A stretch of DNA of 6,197 bases from Tessaracoccus flavescens (GCA_020741375.1 DYZF01000024.1:1-6197), one strand, 5' to 3'. Positions 1-5,587 are shown, counted from the first letter of the stretch. Notes: a model not told the origin generated them from the sequence alone. Numbers and translations: made by a program.

Positions 1-303
1 CAACTCCTCGTGCTCGGTGGCCGTTGGATCGCCGTCGGCCAAGGTGCACCAGAAAGTGGTCAGGGTGATACGGGCGAAGCTGTAGTCGTGAGTGGTGGTG
101 GTCACCTCGTCGGCCACCTCGATGCGGCAGCGGAGTTCCTCATCTATCTCTCGCGCCAGTGCCTGCTGGGGGGTCTCGCCCGGTTCGATCTTGCCGCCGG
201 GGAACTCCCACAGGCCGGGGAGGGTGCCGTTGGGTCCGCGCCGCGCGCACAGCACCAGCCCGTCCCGCTCGATGACGGCCCCAACGACGATGTGGTGTTT
301 CAC
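1..303 (-). CDS. NUDIX hydrolase, MutT/CTP-pyrophosphatase-like (3' part outside window)
   Basis: This gene encodes a NUDIX pyrophosphohydrolase, probably acting on (d)NTPs or damaged nucleotides in the cytoplasm. The first 101 residues are visible. The NUDIX box spans about residues 37-59: G37, E43, then R51-E52-I53-D54-E55-E56, which supplies the Mg-binding glutamates. Ahead of it lie the family segments ARRGPNG (20-26) and GLWEFPGGK (30-38), typical of the MutT/NudG branch. The glycine that usually follows the EE pair (ExxEExG) is Arg58 here. The start is the GTG at 303-301: an in-frame TAG at 315-313 rules out anything longer, and no ATG lies near. No Shine-Dalgarno is seen; a TAGCCT hexamer ends 6 nt before the GTG. 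The C-terminus lies beyond position 1. Family membership is firm, but the substrate cannot be read from the sequence. Confidence 0.88.
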   Translation of the reverse strand, partial: MKHHIVVGAVIERDGLVLCARRGPNGTLPGLWEFPGGKIEPGETPQQALAREIDEELRCRIEVADEVTTTTHDYSFARITLTTFWCTLADGDPTATEHEEL

Positions 304-309
304 GGGTCC

Positions 310-315
310 AGGCTA
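310..315 (-). promoter_or_regulatory. Candidate -10 hexamer (TAGCCT) for a leaderless NUDIX transcript
   Basis: On the minus strand TAGCCT is followed by GGACCC and then the GTG start. TANNNT about 6-7 nt before the first transcribed base is the usual actinobacterial -10, so the mRNA would begin at or next to the start codon. This fits the missing ribosome binding site. No convincing -35 is present: TTGCGT at 329-334 is only 13 nt away. Inference from pattern only. Confidence 0.4.
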
Positions 316-349
316 GCGAGCCTCACTGACGCAATGGGTCCGCCGGCTG

Positions 350-419
350 CATAAGTCGTAGCTATTTGGCCACGGATCGGAGATATATCCAATCCGTGGC
401 CGAATAGCTACGACTTATG
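350..419. repeat. Long inverted repeat: 28-bp arms with one mismatch, 14-nt centre
   Basis: The left arm (350-377) and right arm (392-419) are reverse complements at 27 of 28 positions. The single difference is T367 opposite G402, which would be a G-U pair in RNA. The 14-nt centre can add three more pairs (379-381 with 388-390), leaving GATATA as the loop. The element is visibly richer in A+T than its flanks and lies 5' of the NUDIX gene and past the deoC terminator. It lacks a T-run on either side, so it is not an ordinary intrinsic terminator. I see no clear target-site duplication. It could be a small MITE-like element, a protein-binding palindrome, or a stable RNA hairpin. Confidence 0.9.
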
Positions 420-430
420 TTCGGTGGGCA

Positions 431-470
431 GGCCGAGCGCCTCAACAGATCGGCCGAGCGCCCCAACAGA
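431..470. repeat. Two tandem copies of a 19-nt sequence, 21-bp period
   Basis: Positions 431-449 and 452-470 are the same 19-nt sequence, beginning GGCCGAGCGCC and ending CAACAGA, with one difference (T442 versus C463). A TC dinucleotide separates them. They lie between the long palindrome and the deoC terminator, and the second copy includes the terminator's U-rich tail. This looks like a local duplication; no function is evident. Confidence 0.8.
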
Positions 471-503
471 AATGCGCCCGGTGGCCGAAACCACCGGGCG
501 CAT
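464..503 (-). terminator. Intrinsic terminator of deoC
   Basis: A perfect 13-bp stem pairs 472-484 with 491-503 around a 6-nt loop (485-490). Read on the minus strand it starts 13 nt past the deoC stop codon and is followed by a T-rich tail (TTCTGTT) at 471-465. The plus-strand side has no T-run, so it acts for the leftward deoC transcript. Confidence 0.75.
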
Positions 504-516
504 CAGATTCAGCAGA

Positions 517-1221
517 TCAGTAGCCGCCGTCGCCCTGATCGCCGGCCTCAACGCCGTCGGCGCCATCGAGCACAGCCCGCGACCCCGAAAGCCCCAGACG
601 CGTCGCGCCGGCCTCGACCATCGCGTTGGCCGTGGTGTAATCACGGATGCCGCCCGACGCCTTCACGCCCAAGCGGCCACCGACTGTGTCGGCCATCAGC
701 TTCACCGCGTGCACCGACGCGCCGCCGGCCGGGTGGAAGCCGGTGGAGGTCTTGACGTAGTCGGCGCCGGCGGCCTCGGCGGCCTTGCAGGCGGCGACGA
801 TCTCGTCGTCGGTCAACGCCGCCGATTCGATGATCACCTTCAGCAGACCCGTCGTCGCCTCGCGGACGGCGCGGATCTCCTCCTCGACGGCGTCAGCGCG
901 GCCCTCCTTCAGCAGACCGATGTTGATCACCATGTCCACCTCGTCGGCGCCGAGCTTCGACGATTCCGCAGCCTCGGCCGCCTTCGCGGCGGGGGTGTGG
1001 TTGCCGGAGGGGAAGCCACACACGGTTGCCACCTTCACGTCGCCGAGCTCATCGGTGATGGGCAGCATCGACGGCGACACGCAGATCGAGAACGTGCCCA
1101 GCTCGCGCGCCTCGGCCACCAGTGCCGAGATCTGCTCGCGGGTGGCGTCGGTCTTGAGCAGCGTGTGGTCGACCATCTGAGCCAGAGCTGAGCGGGTGAT
1201 TTCTTCCGTGGTTTCTTCCAT
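517..1221 (-). CDS. deoC: Deoxyribose-phosphate aldolase (DeoC)
   Basis: DeoC is a class I aldolase that cleaves 2-deoxy-D-ribose 5-phosphate to glyceraldehyde 3-phosphate and acetaldehyde in deoxynucleoside catabolism. The 234-residue protein is a full-length short-form DeoC, a TIM barrel. Visible motifs are DHTLLK (18-23), [11 protein letters not shown] (92-102, Asp97 matching E. coli Asp102), VKTSTG (156-161) with Schiff-base Lys157 (E. coli Lys167), and GVKASGGIR (185-193) with Lys187 (E. coli Lys201). The protein ends in tyrosine, as E. coli DeoC does (Tyr259), where the tail contacts the active site. The ATG at 1221-1219 is preceded by an AAAGGA Shine-Dalgarno about 7 nt away. No deoA, deoD or other nucleoside gene is adjacent. 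The amylase gene ends 73 nt upstream, and a candidate -10 in that gap suggests independent transcription. The gene ends at a strong terminator. Confidence 0.97.
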   Translation of the reverse strand: MEETTEEITRSALAQMVDHTLLKTDATREQISALVAEARELGTFSICVSPSMLPITDELGDVKVATVCGFPSGNHTPAAKAAEAAESSKLGADEVDMVINIGLLKEGRADAVEEEIRAVREATTGLLKVIIESAALTDDEIVAACKAAEAAGADYVKTSTGFHPAGGASVHAVKLMADTVGGRLGVKASGGIRDYTTANAMVEAGATRLGLSGSRAVLDGADGVEAGDQGDGGY

Positions 1222-1251
1222 GGTGATTCCTTTCAGGACTGCCTGTGGCCG

Positions 1252-1257
1252 AGCCTA
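1252..1257 (-). promoter_or_regulatory. Candidate -10 hexamer (TAGGCT) for deoC
   Basis: On the minus strand TAGGCT ends 30 nt before the deoC ATG, leaving room for a short leader carrying the AAAGGA ribosome binding site. It matches the actinobacterial TANNNT -10 form. A -35 box is not recognisable in the GC-rich DNA upstream. Confidence 0.4.
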
Positions 1258-1262
1258 CTTGG

Positions 1263-1286
1263 CCCCGGCCGCGCGCGGACGCGGGG
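1263..1286 (-). terminator. Possible GC-rich hairpin after the amylase gene, without U-tail
   Basis: CCCCG at 1263-1267 can pair with CGGGG at 1282-1286, and the interior holds the perfect palindrome CCGCGCGCGG (1269-1278). It starts 9 nt past the amylase stop on the minus strand and could slow or end that transcript. There is no T-run, and such pairing is common by chance in GC-rich DNA, so this is weak. Confidence 0.25.
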
Positions 1287-1294
1287 TGCTGAGG

Positions 1295-2764
1295 TCAGCC
1301 CTCAACCAGATCGTGGCGTCGGTTCACATGCACCGCGACCCCGTCCATCGGCGGCACTTCCACGTTCGCGACACCGTCGAGCACACCCAGGATCGTCCCG
1401 CCGCACGGCTCCGAATCGTCGACGGTGGTCGGCTGGGTTGCTACGTCGCAGTAGGTGCCATCGGGCAGTTGGGTGGGGAACTGTGCGGTCACGGCGCGGG
1501 AGCTGTTGCCGTTGATGACGAACACGCCGCGGTCGCCGCGCTCGAACGCGACCGCGTAACCCTCGCGCCACACCTCCTTGGCCTCAGCGTCGCCGACGAC
1601 GGCCGCCCACTCCGCGAGCCCCGCGTAGCGACGGTGCCCGCACACCCACTCGCCCGGCTGCGGATCCTCCGAGGTGGTGCATTCAACGTCGTCGATCTTG
1701 CCGTCGGTCTGCGGTGCGCCGGCGTCGCGCTCGTTGAACGCGTAGCCCGCGTACAGCGTGGGCGTGCCGAAATCCACCGCCATCATCAGCAGGTTGGCCA
1801 GGTGATACTCGGCGCCGTCCTTGTAGGTGGTGGTTTGGCCGTTGCGTTCGGTGTCGTGGTTGGTGACGAACGTGACGGCCTTCTCGGACGGCAGCTCACC
1901 GTCGTACAGATCGAGGGCGCGGTAGACGGCGCCGCCGGGAATGAGGCCCGTGAGATCGCGCGCGAACTGGAACGCGAACGCGGAGCCCGAGTCCAAGTAG
2001 TCCTCCGGCTGGATCGGCTCGCCGGACCCGCGAATCACCTCGACGGCGACGAACGGGTCACCGTCGATTCTGTCGACGATGCCCTTCACGTCGCGCGCCG
2101 GCATGTGCTTCGCCGCATCGATGCGGAAGCCGTCGACGCCCAGCGACCGCAGGTCGTTCAGGTACGCCGCGATCGTGGTCTGAACGTGCTCGGTGTCGGT
2201 CTTGAGATCCGCCAAGTTGGACAGCTCGCAGGTCTGCACCTGCACCTGATCGGAGTAGTTCTCGATGTCGCCGGTGACCGTCTCGCACTTGTGGAAATCG
2301 GCCTCGGTGTAGATGCCGGGGTAGTCGTAGTGCGTGAACGCCGAACCCGCCACCCCGGTTCCGCCATCAATGCCCGTCATGTGGTTGATGACGGCGTCGG
2401 CGTAGATCTTCACTCCGGCCCCGTGACAGGTGTCCACCATCGCCTTGAACTCGTCGCGCGTGCCCAGCTTGGACTCGATCTGGTAGCTCACCGGCTGGTA
2501 CGACGTCCACCACTGCTCGCCCTCGATGTGCTCCTGGGCGGGGGAGAGGAGGACGAAATCAAAGGCGTTGGGCCCGAGCACCTCCGTGCATTCCTTGGCC
2601 ACCGAGTTCCAGTTCCACTGGAACAGCTGCACGCCTGCGGTGCGGGCGAGCTCCACCTTCGGCGGGCTGGACGGGGTCGTCGGCTCAGACGGGCTGGGCG
2701 CGGGCGTGCAGGCCGCGAGCGCGAGGGGGAGGGCCAGGAGCGCGGCGGTGAGTCGGGATCGCAT
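1295..2764 (-). CDS. Secreted lipoprotein alpha-amylase, GH13 (Streptomyces/animal type)
   Basis: This is an extracellular endo-acting alpha-1,4-glucanase for starch or maltodextrins, 489 residues. A lipoprotein signal covers residues 1-19 with lipobox LAAC (Cys19), followed by a Pro/Ser/Thr-rich linker (20-36), so the enzyme should be tethered to the outer face of the membrane. All four GH13 regions are present: DAVINH (123-128), GFRIDAAKH (212-220, nucleophile Asp216), VEVIRG (241-246, acid/base Glu242) and FVTNHD (299-304, Asp304). The segment WTSYQPVSYQI (86-96) is typical of the Streptomyces/animal amylase branch. Eight cysteines besides Cys19 (59, 113, 160, 179, 362, 375, 439, 454) allow four disulfides. 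Two chloride ligands of animal enzymes are kept (Arg214, Asn302), but the third basic one appears to be Thr336. The C-terminal beta domain is present; no starch-binding CBM20 follows. There is no Shine-Dalgarno before the ATG; TAGGCT lies 6 nt upstream. Confidence 0.95.
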   Translation of the reverse strand: MRSRLTAALLALPLALAACTPAPSPSEPTTPSSPPKVELARTAGVQLFQWNWNSVAKECTEVLGPNAFDFVLLSPAQEHIEGEQWWTSYQPVSYQIESKLGTRDEFKAMVDTCHGAGVKIYADAVINHMTGIDGGTGVAGSAFTHYDYPGIYTEADFHKCETVTGDIENYSDQVQVQTCELSNLADLKTDTEHVQTTIAAYLNDLRSLGVDGFRIDAAKHMPARDVKGIVDRIDGDPFVAVEVIRGSGEPIQPEDYLDSGSAFAFQFARDLTGLIPGGAVYRALDLYDGELPSEKAVTFVTNHDTERNGQTTTYKDGAEYHLANLLMMAVDFGTPTLYAGYAFNERDAGAPQTDGKIDDVECTTSEDPQPGEWVCGHRRYAGLAEWAAVVGDAEAKEVWREGYAVAFERGDRGVFVINGNSSRAVTAQFPTQLPDGTYCDVATQPTTVDDSEPCGGTILGVLDGVANVEVPPMDGVAVHVNRRHDLVEG

Positions 2765-2770
2765 GGGGTC

Positions 2771-2790
2771 AGCCTACCGGCGGGCGCCGG
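2771..2790 (-). promoter_or_regulatory. Candidate amylase promoter: -10 TAGGCT beside a GC palindrome
   Basis: On the minus strand TAGGCT (2776-2771) is followed by six bases and the amylase ATG, the spacing expected of a leaderless transcript. Directly upstream, 2777-2790 forms an inverted repeat (CCGGCG, CC, CGCCGG) between the stop codon of the upstream gene and the -10. It may be an operator for amylase control or a short hairpin ending the upstream transcript. No -35 is evident. Confidence 0.4.
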
Positions 2791-2798
2791 AATCCGGG

Positions 2799-3233
2799 CT
2801 AGTCGGTGGGCGGCTGGATGGCCGACGGCGCCGCCTCGGCCTGCATCTCGGCCAAGCGCCGGTTGATGCCCTCGAGCAGCTCGCTGGCTTCGCCGTCGAC
2901 GGCCTTGATCGCGCGACGGCGAGCCTTGCCGGTGTTGCCGTTCCAGGCCAATTCGCCGCGGGTGCGCAGCGCCTTCGACTGGCGACGCCAGCCCTCCGGC
3001 TCGACGGCCATCGGGAAGGTCTCCTCGACGGCGTCGGCGGCCACCTCGATGGCGCGCAGCTTGGCGTCGAAGCGGAGCTTCGGCTTCTCGGAATCGGTGG
3101 CGGCCTTTACCTTGCTGAGGGCCTTGTCGATGCCCTCCGCGGCCTGTGGGTTCTCGCGGAGCGTGGTCAGCAGGGTGGCCGTCGTGGCGATGACGCCGCC
3201 GGCGGTCTTCAGGATGATGCTCCATTTGCTCAT
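2799..3233 (-). CDS. Uncharacterised 144-residue protein with hydrophobic N-terminal helix
   Basis: I do not recognise this family. Residues 5-25 (SIILKTAGG, then VIATTATLLTTL) form a hydrophobic stretch that could be a single membrane helix or an amphipathic surface helix, with one lysine inside. The rest (26-130) is highly charged and mostly helix-forming: a Lys/Glu-rich part, then ADAVEETFP (66-74), an Arg/Lys-rich stretch around 82-110 with GWRRQSKALR and GKARRR, and a final helix ELLEGINRRLAEMQAE. The tail is Pro/Ala-rich and ends PPTD. It is cysteine-free. The ATG at 3233-3231 is chosen because GGAA lies 5 nt upstream and TACACT 7 nt upstream; an in-frame ATG at 3269 has neither and would add 12 residues. 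The gene is transcribed away from xylB and ends 34 nt before the amylase start. Good codon use and a clean frame support a real gene. Confidence 0.8.
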   Translation of the reverse strand: MSKWSIILKTAGGVIATTATLLTTLRENPQAAEGIDKALSKVKAATDSEKPKLRFDAKLRAIEVAADAVEETFPMAVEPEGWRRQSKALRTRGELAWNGNTGKARRRAIKAVDGEASELLEGINRRLAEMQAEAAPSAIQPPTD

Positions 3234-3240
3234 GTGTTCC

Positions 3241-3246
3241 AGTGTA
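3241..3246 (-). promoter_or_regulatory. Candidate -10 hexamer (TACACT) for the uncharacterised gene
   Basis: On the minus strand TACACT is followed by seven bases (GGAACAC) and the ATG. The spacing would put the transcript start at or very near the start codon; GGAA could alternatively serve as a weak Shine-Dalgarno for a longer transcript starting farther upstream. Confidence 0.35.
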
Positions 3247-3274
3247 GGGAGCGTTGGAAGGGCAGACATCGTGG

Positions 3275-3345
3275 TCAGGCCTGATTTCAGTGAGGGTTGG
3301 CCCTGATCTACCGCCCAGAAGCCATTTACATTTATACTGAAACAA
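3275..3345. promoter_or_regulatory. Divergent control region upstream of xylB with AT-rich core and candidate -10
   Basis: The 153 bp between the divergent start codons hold most of the AT-rich sequence of this part of the window (3322-3348). On the plus strand TATACT (3333-3338) is a good -10, placing the xylB transcript start around 3345 with a leader of about 40 nt; no -35 is clear. Possible operator elements are the perfect palindrome TCAGGCCTGA (3275-3284) and the inverted 7-mers TTTCAGT (3285-3291) and ACTGAAA (3336-3342), 51 bp apart, the second overlapping the -10. Xylose genes in many bacteria are repressed by the ROK protein XylR, but no xylR is in view, so the regulator is unknown. 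Confidence 0.45.
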
Positions 3346-3386
3346 AAGCACTCGCCCACCGGAGGGCGCAGGTGGAAGGAACGCAC

Positions 3387-4808
3387 ATGGCACACGTGGT
3401 GGGCATCGATTCGTCGACGCAATCCTGCAAGGTGATCGTGGTGGATGAGGCGGGAACGGTGCTCCAGACCGGCCGCGCGTCGCACCCCGACGGCACCGCC
3501 GTCGACCCCGCCGCCTGGTGGTCCGCCCTTCAGGAGGCCGCGGCTCAGGTTGATCTGAGCGAGGTGGAGGCGGTCGCGGTCGCGGGACAGCAGCACGGCA
3601 TGGTGCTCCTCGATTCCGACGGCGCCGTGATCCGTGATGCGCTCCTCTGGAACGACACCCGCTCCGCGCAGGCCGCACTGGATCTCATCGCCGAGGCCGG
3701 CGACGGCGATCACGCCGCCGGCGCCGCCTGGTGGGCCGACGCCGTCGGCTCCGTTCCCGTCGCCTCGTACACCGTCACGAAGGTGCGCTGGGTTGCCGAC
3801 CATGAGCCTGAGAACGCCGCCCGCATCGCCGCCATCGCGCTGCCGCACGACTGGCTGACGTGGAAGATCCTCGGCACCGGTCGCCTTGAAGACCTTGTCA
3901 CCGACCGCTCCGACGCCTCCGGCACCGGCTACTTCGACCCGGTCACCAACGAGTACCGCCGCGACATCCTCGCCACGGCCCTCCGAATCTCCGACGACGC
4001 GGCCGTGGCCATCGTCCTGCCTCGCGTCGCCGAGCCGGGTGAGGTCGTCGGTGTCGGTCGCTTGGGCGAGCGCGAGGTCAAGGTGGGGCCGGGCATGGGC
4101 GACAACGCCGGCTCCGCGCTCGGAATGGGGCTCGCTGCCGGTGACGTCGTCGTCTCGATCGGCACCTCGGGCGTCGTGTGCGGCGTGTCCGACACGCCCA
4201 GCCGCGACGCGTCGGGGCTGGTGTCCGGGTTCGCGGACGCCACCGGTCGCTTCCTGCCGTTGGTCTGCACGCTCAACGGAGCCCGGGTGCTCGATTCGGC
4301 CGCCCGCCTCCTCGACGTCGACCACGCCGGGCTCGCCAACCTCGCCCTGGCGGCCCAGCCGGGTGCCGACGGCTTGGTGTTCGTCCCCTTCATGGAGGGC
4401 GAGCGCACGCCCAACCTGCCCGAGGCCACCGGCTCGATGCACGGCGCGACCCTCAAGTCGATGACCCGCGAGAACCTCGCCCGGGCGACGGTGGAGGGCA
4501 TCGTCGGATCCTTGGTCGACGCGCTGGCATGCCTGACGCAGTCCGGCGGGCAGGCCGAGCGGGTACTGCTGACCGGCGGCGCCGCGGCGTCGCCGGCGGT
4601 GCAGGCCGTGGCGCCGACGCTGTTCCCGACACCGGTCGCGATGCCGCCGGCGGGCGAGTACGTGGCGCTCGGCGCCGCGCGCCAAGCCGCGTGGGTGCTG
4701 TCGGGTGAGGCGGAGCCGCCGTCGTGGGGCCGCGAAGATCGCGAACTCAGCGGCGATGCGGCGCCCGAGGTGATGGAGCAGTACCGGCGCTACCGCCCCT
4801 GGAGCTGA
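3387..4808 (+). CDS. xylB: Xylulokinase (FGGY family)
   Basis: XylB phosphorylates D-xylulose with ATP to D-xylulose 5-phosphate, linking xylose or xylitol use to the pentose phosphate pathway in the cytoplasm. The 473 residues are a full-length FGGY kinase with two actin-like domains. Visible motifs are GIDSSTQS (6-13, Asp8 matching E. coli Asp6), GQQHGMVLLD (67-76, sugar contact region), LWNDTR (87-92), GMGDNAGSALG (236-246) with catalytic base Asp239 (E. coli Asp233), SIGTSG (257-262) and LTGGAAASP (395-403) of the ATP site, and VALGAARQAA (426-435). The ATG at 3387 has GGAAGGA 6 nt upstream; an in-frame ATG at 3297 would add 30 residues of non-family sequence across the promoter and has no ribosome binding site. 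No xylA, xylR or transporter gene is adjacent, so it is unlinked here. Other FGGY substrates are possible, but the motifs favour xylulose. Confidence 0.94.
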   Translation: MAHVVGIDSSTQSCKVIVVDEAGTVLQTGRASHPDGTAVDPAAWWSALQEAAAQVDLSEVEAVAVAGQQHGMVLLDSDGAVIRDALLWNDTRSAQAALDLIAEAGDGDHAAGAAWWADAVGSVPVASYTVTKVRWVADHEPENAARIAAIALPHDWLTWKILGTGRLEDLVTDRSDASGTGYFDPVTNEYRRDILATALRISDDAAVAIVLPRVAEPGEVVGVGRLGEREVKVGPGMGDNAGSALGMGLAAGDVVVSIGTSGVVCGVSDTPSRDASGLVSGFADATGRFLPLVCTLNGARVLDSAARLLDVDHAGLANLALAAQPGADGLVFVPFMEGERTPNLPEATGSMHGATLKSMTRENLARATVEGIVGSLVDALACLTQSGGQAERVLLTGGAAASPAVQAVAPTLFPTPVAMPPAGEYVALGAARQAAWVLSGEAEPPSWGREDRELSGDAAPEVMEQYRRYRPWS

Positions 4809-4840
4809 TCCCCCACACGTCGCGCTGCGGCGACCATCCG

Positions 4841-4876
4841 TTGGTTGAGTAGCCCTGTAGGCGCGTAGGGAAACCC
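4841..4876 (+). repeat. Dispersed intergenic repeat, diverged copy (left, plus orientation)
   Basis: The segment begins TTGGTTGAGTAGCCC and ends GGCGCGTAGGGAAACCC. This resembles a short intergenic repeat seen many times in some actinobacterial genomes, with a GGTTGAGTAG head and a CGTATCGAAA(C/T)CC tail. The tail is degenerate here. The resemblance is from memory; a count over the genome is needed to prove repetition. Confidence 0.55.
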
Positions 4877-4910
4877 AGCTCGCTGACTCGGGACTCTGCC
4901 CGGGTTGGTC

Positions 4911-4962
4911 GGGGGATTTCGATACGTCCGGCGCTGTGCGCGCGGGCTACCTCAATCACCGA
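4911..4962 (-). repeat. Dispersed intergenic repeat, second copy (right, minus orientation)
   Basis: Read on the minus strand this segment starts CTCGGTGATTGAGGTAGCCC and ends ACGTATCGAAATCCCCC, with a GC-rich middle. It shares the head and tail plan of 4841-4876 and lies in the opposite orientation, so the two copies form a large imperfect inverted repeat in the convergent gap between xylB and the phosphatase gene. It may serve as a bidirectional transcription barrier or be a non-autonomous element. Confidence 0.6.
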
Positions 4963-4993
4963 GCCTTCTACCGGACTACGCAATCCCGAACCG

Positions 4994-5581
4994 TTAGAAG
5001 GTGTTCTCGCCCCAGCGCTCGATCTTCCACCCGTCCTTCGTGGAGCCGTTCAGCACGATCCACTGGGTGTTGTTGAGCGGCGGAGCCATCTCCATGCCGA
5101 TCGACGGATCCTGCGAGATCGCCCACACGCGCAGCGCGGCGCCGTGGCTGACCAGCGCAACGCGCTCGTGACCCTTGGCCTCCATCGCCTCCACCGCGTC
5201 GGTGAATCGTTGCATGAATTCGCGCGCCGTTTCGCCGCCCTCGAGGCCGACGTCCATATTGTCCGGCGACCACGTGTTGAGCATGTCGACGTACACCGTC
5301 CAGTCGTCGTTCATCTCCTCGACGCCAGCCGAGATCTCTTGAATGCCCTCGACGACGGTGGCCTCCAAGCCGCGCGCGGCGGCCAGCGGGGCCGCGGTCT
5401 GCTGGGCCCGGGTGAGCGTCGACGCGTACAGCACGTCGATGTCTTCGTGCGCGATGGCCTCCACCAGCGCCTCGGCCTGGCCCAACCCCGTCTCGTTCAG
5501 CGGGGCGCCGGGGTAGGCGGTGTCGAGCTGGTGGTTGACGTTGGACTCGGTCTGTCCGTGACGAATGAGGATCAGGCGCAT
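4994..5581 (-). CDS. Histidine phosphatase family protein (phosphoglycerate mutase-like)
   Basis: This is a member of the histidine phosphatase superfamily, which uses a phosphohistidine intermediate; its substrate is unknown. The 195 residues contain the N-terminal LIRHGQTESN motif (5-14) with Arg7 and phospho-acceptor His8, Arg58 in STLTRAQQTA (54-63), Glu82 in the proton-donor position, EGGET (114-118), and the second histidine His146 in SHGAALR (145-151). It is shorter than the glycolytic cofactor-dependent mutases (about 230-250 residues) and lacks their insertions, so a broad-specificity or small-molecule phosphatase of the GpmB/CobC-like branch is more likely. The ATG at 5581-5579 follows AAGG-type sequence (5587-5593) that also contains TAAGGT exactly 6 nt before the ATG, so either a Shine-Dalgarno or a leaderless start is possible. 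It lies downstream of the PIG-L deacetylase gene on the same strand, 111 nt apart. Confidence 0.9.
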   Translation of the reverse strand: MRLILIRHGQTESNVNHQLDTAYPGAPLNETGLGQAEALVEAIAHEDIDVLYASTLTRAQQTAAPLAAARGLEATVVEGIQEISAGVEEMNDDWTVYVDMLNTWSPDNMDVGLEGGETAREFMQRFTDAVEAMEAKGHERVALVSHGAALRVWAISQDPSIGMEMAPPLNNTQWIVLNGSTKDGWKIERWGENTF

Positions 5582-5587
5582 GCCTTC

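Larger units (their letters stand above)
4809..4993. other. Convergent intergenic spacer between xylB and the phosphatase gene
   Basis: This 185-bp gap separates the 3' ends of two convergent genes. Apart from the two repeat copies it holds a weak hairpin after xylB (GTCGC 4819-4823 with GCGAC 4830-4834, no T-run), a small stem with one G-T pair at 4886-4905, and a 7-bp inverted pair CCTTCTA/TAGAAGG (4964-4970 with 4995-5001) spanning the phosphatase stop codon. No clear intrinsic terminator with a U-tail is seen for either gene, and no coding potential is apparent. Confidence 0.6.

Noticed and set aside
350..503. The palindrome and the tandem copies as a CRISPR array.
   Set aside because: There are no regularly spaced identical repeats with unique spacers, and no cas gene.
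1196..2866. 556-codon plus-strand open frame over the amylase.
   Set aside because: It is antisense to a GH13 enzyme with all catalytic motifs; the translation is Val/Arg/Gly-rich with no recognisable domain.
3297..3386. Upstream ATG extending xylB by 30 residues.
   Set aside because: The extension covers the AT-rich promoter region, does not resemble FGGY N-termini, and lacks a ribosome binding site, while the ATG at 3387 has a strong one.
2799..4685. Very long open frame on the minus strand reading through the uncharacterised gene and antisense to xylB.
   Set aside because: Its upstream part is antisense to a clear FGGY kinase and has low-complexity, Arg/Gly-rich composition typical of G+C-rich shadow frames. 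Only the segment from 3233 downward looks like a protein.
4964..5001. 7-bp inverted repeat CCTTCTA/TAGAAGG around the phosphatase stop codon as a terminator.
   Set aside because: The 24-nt loop and lack of a T-run make it too weak to call as a terminator.
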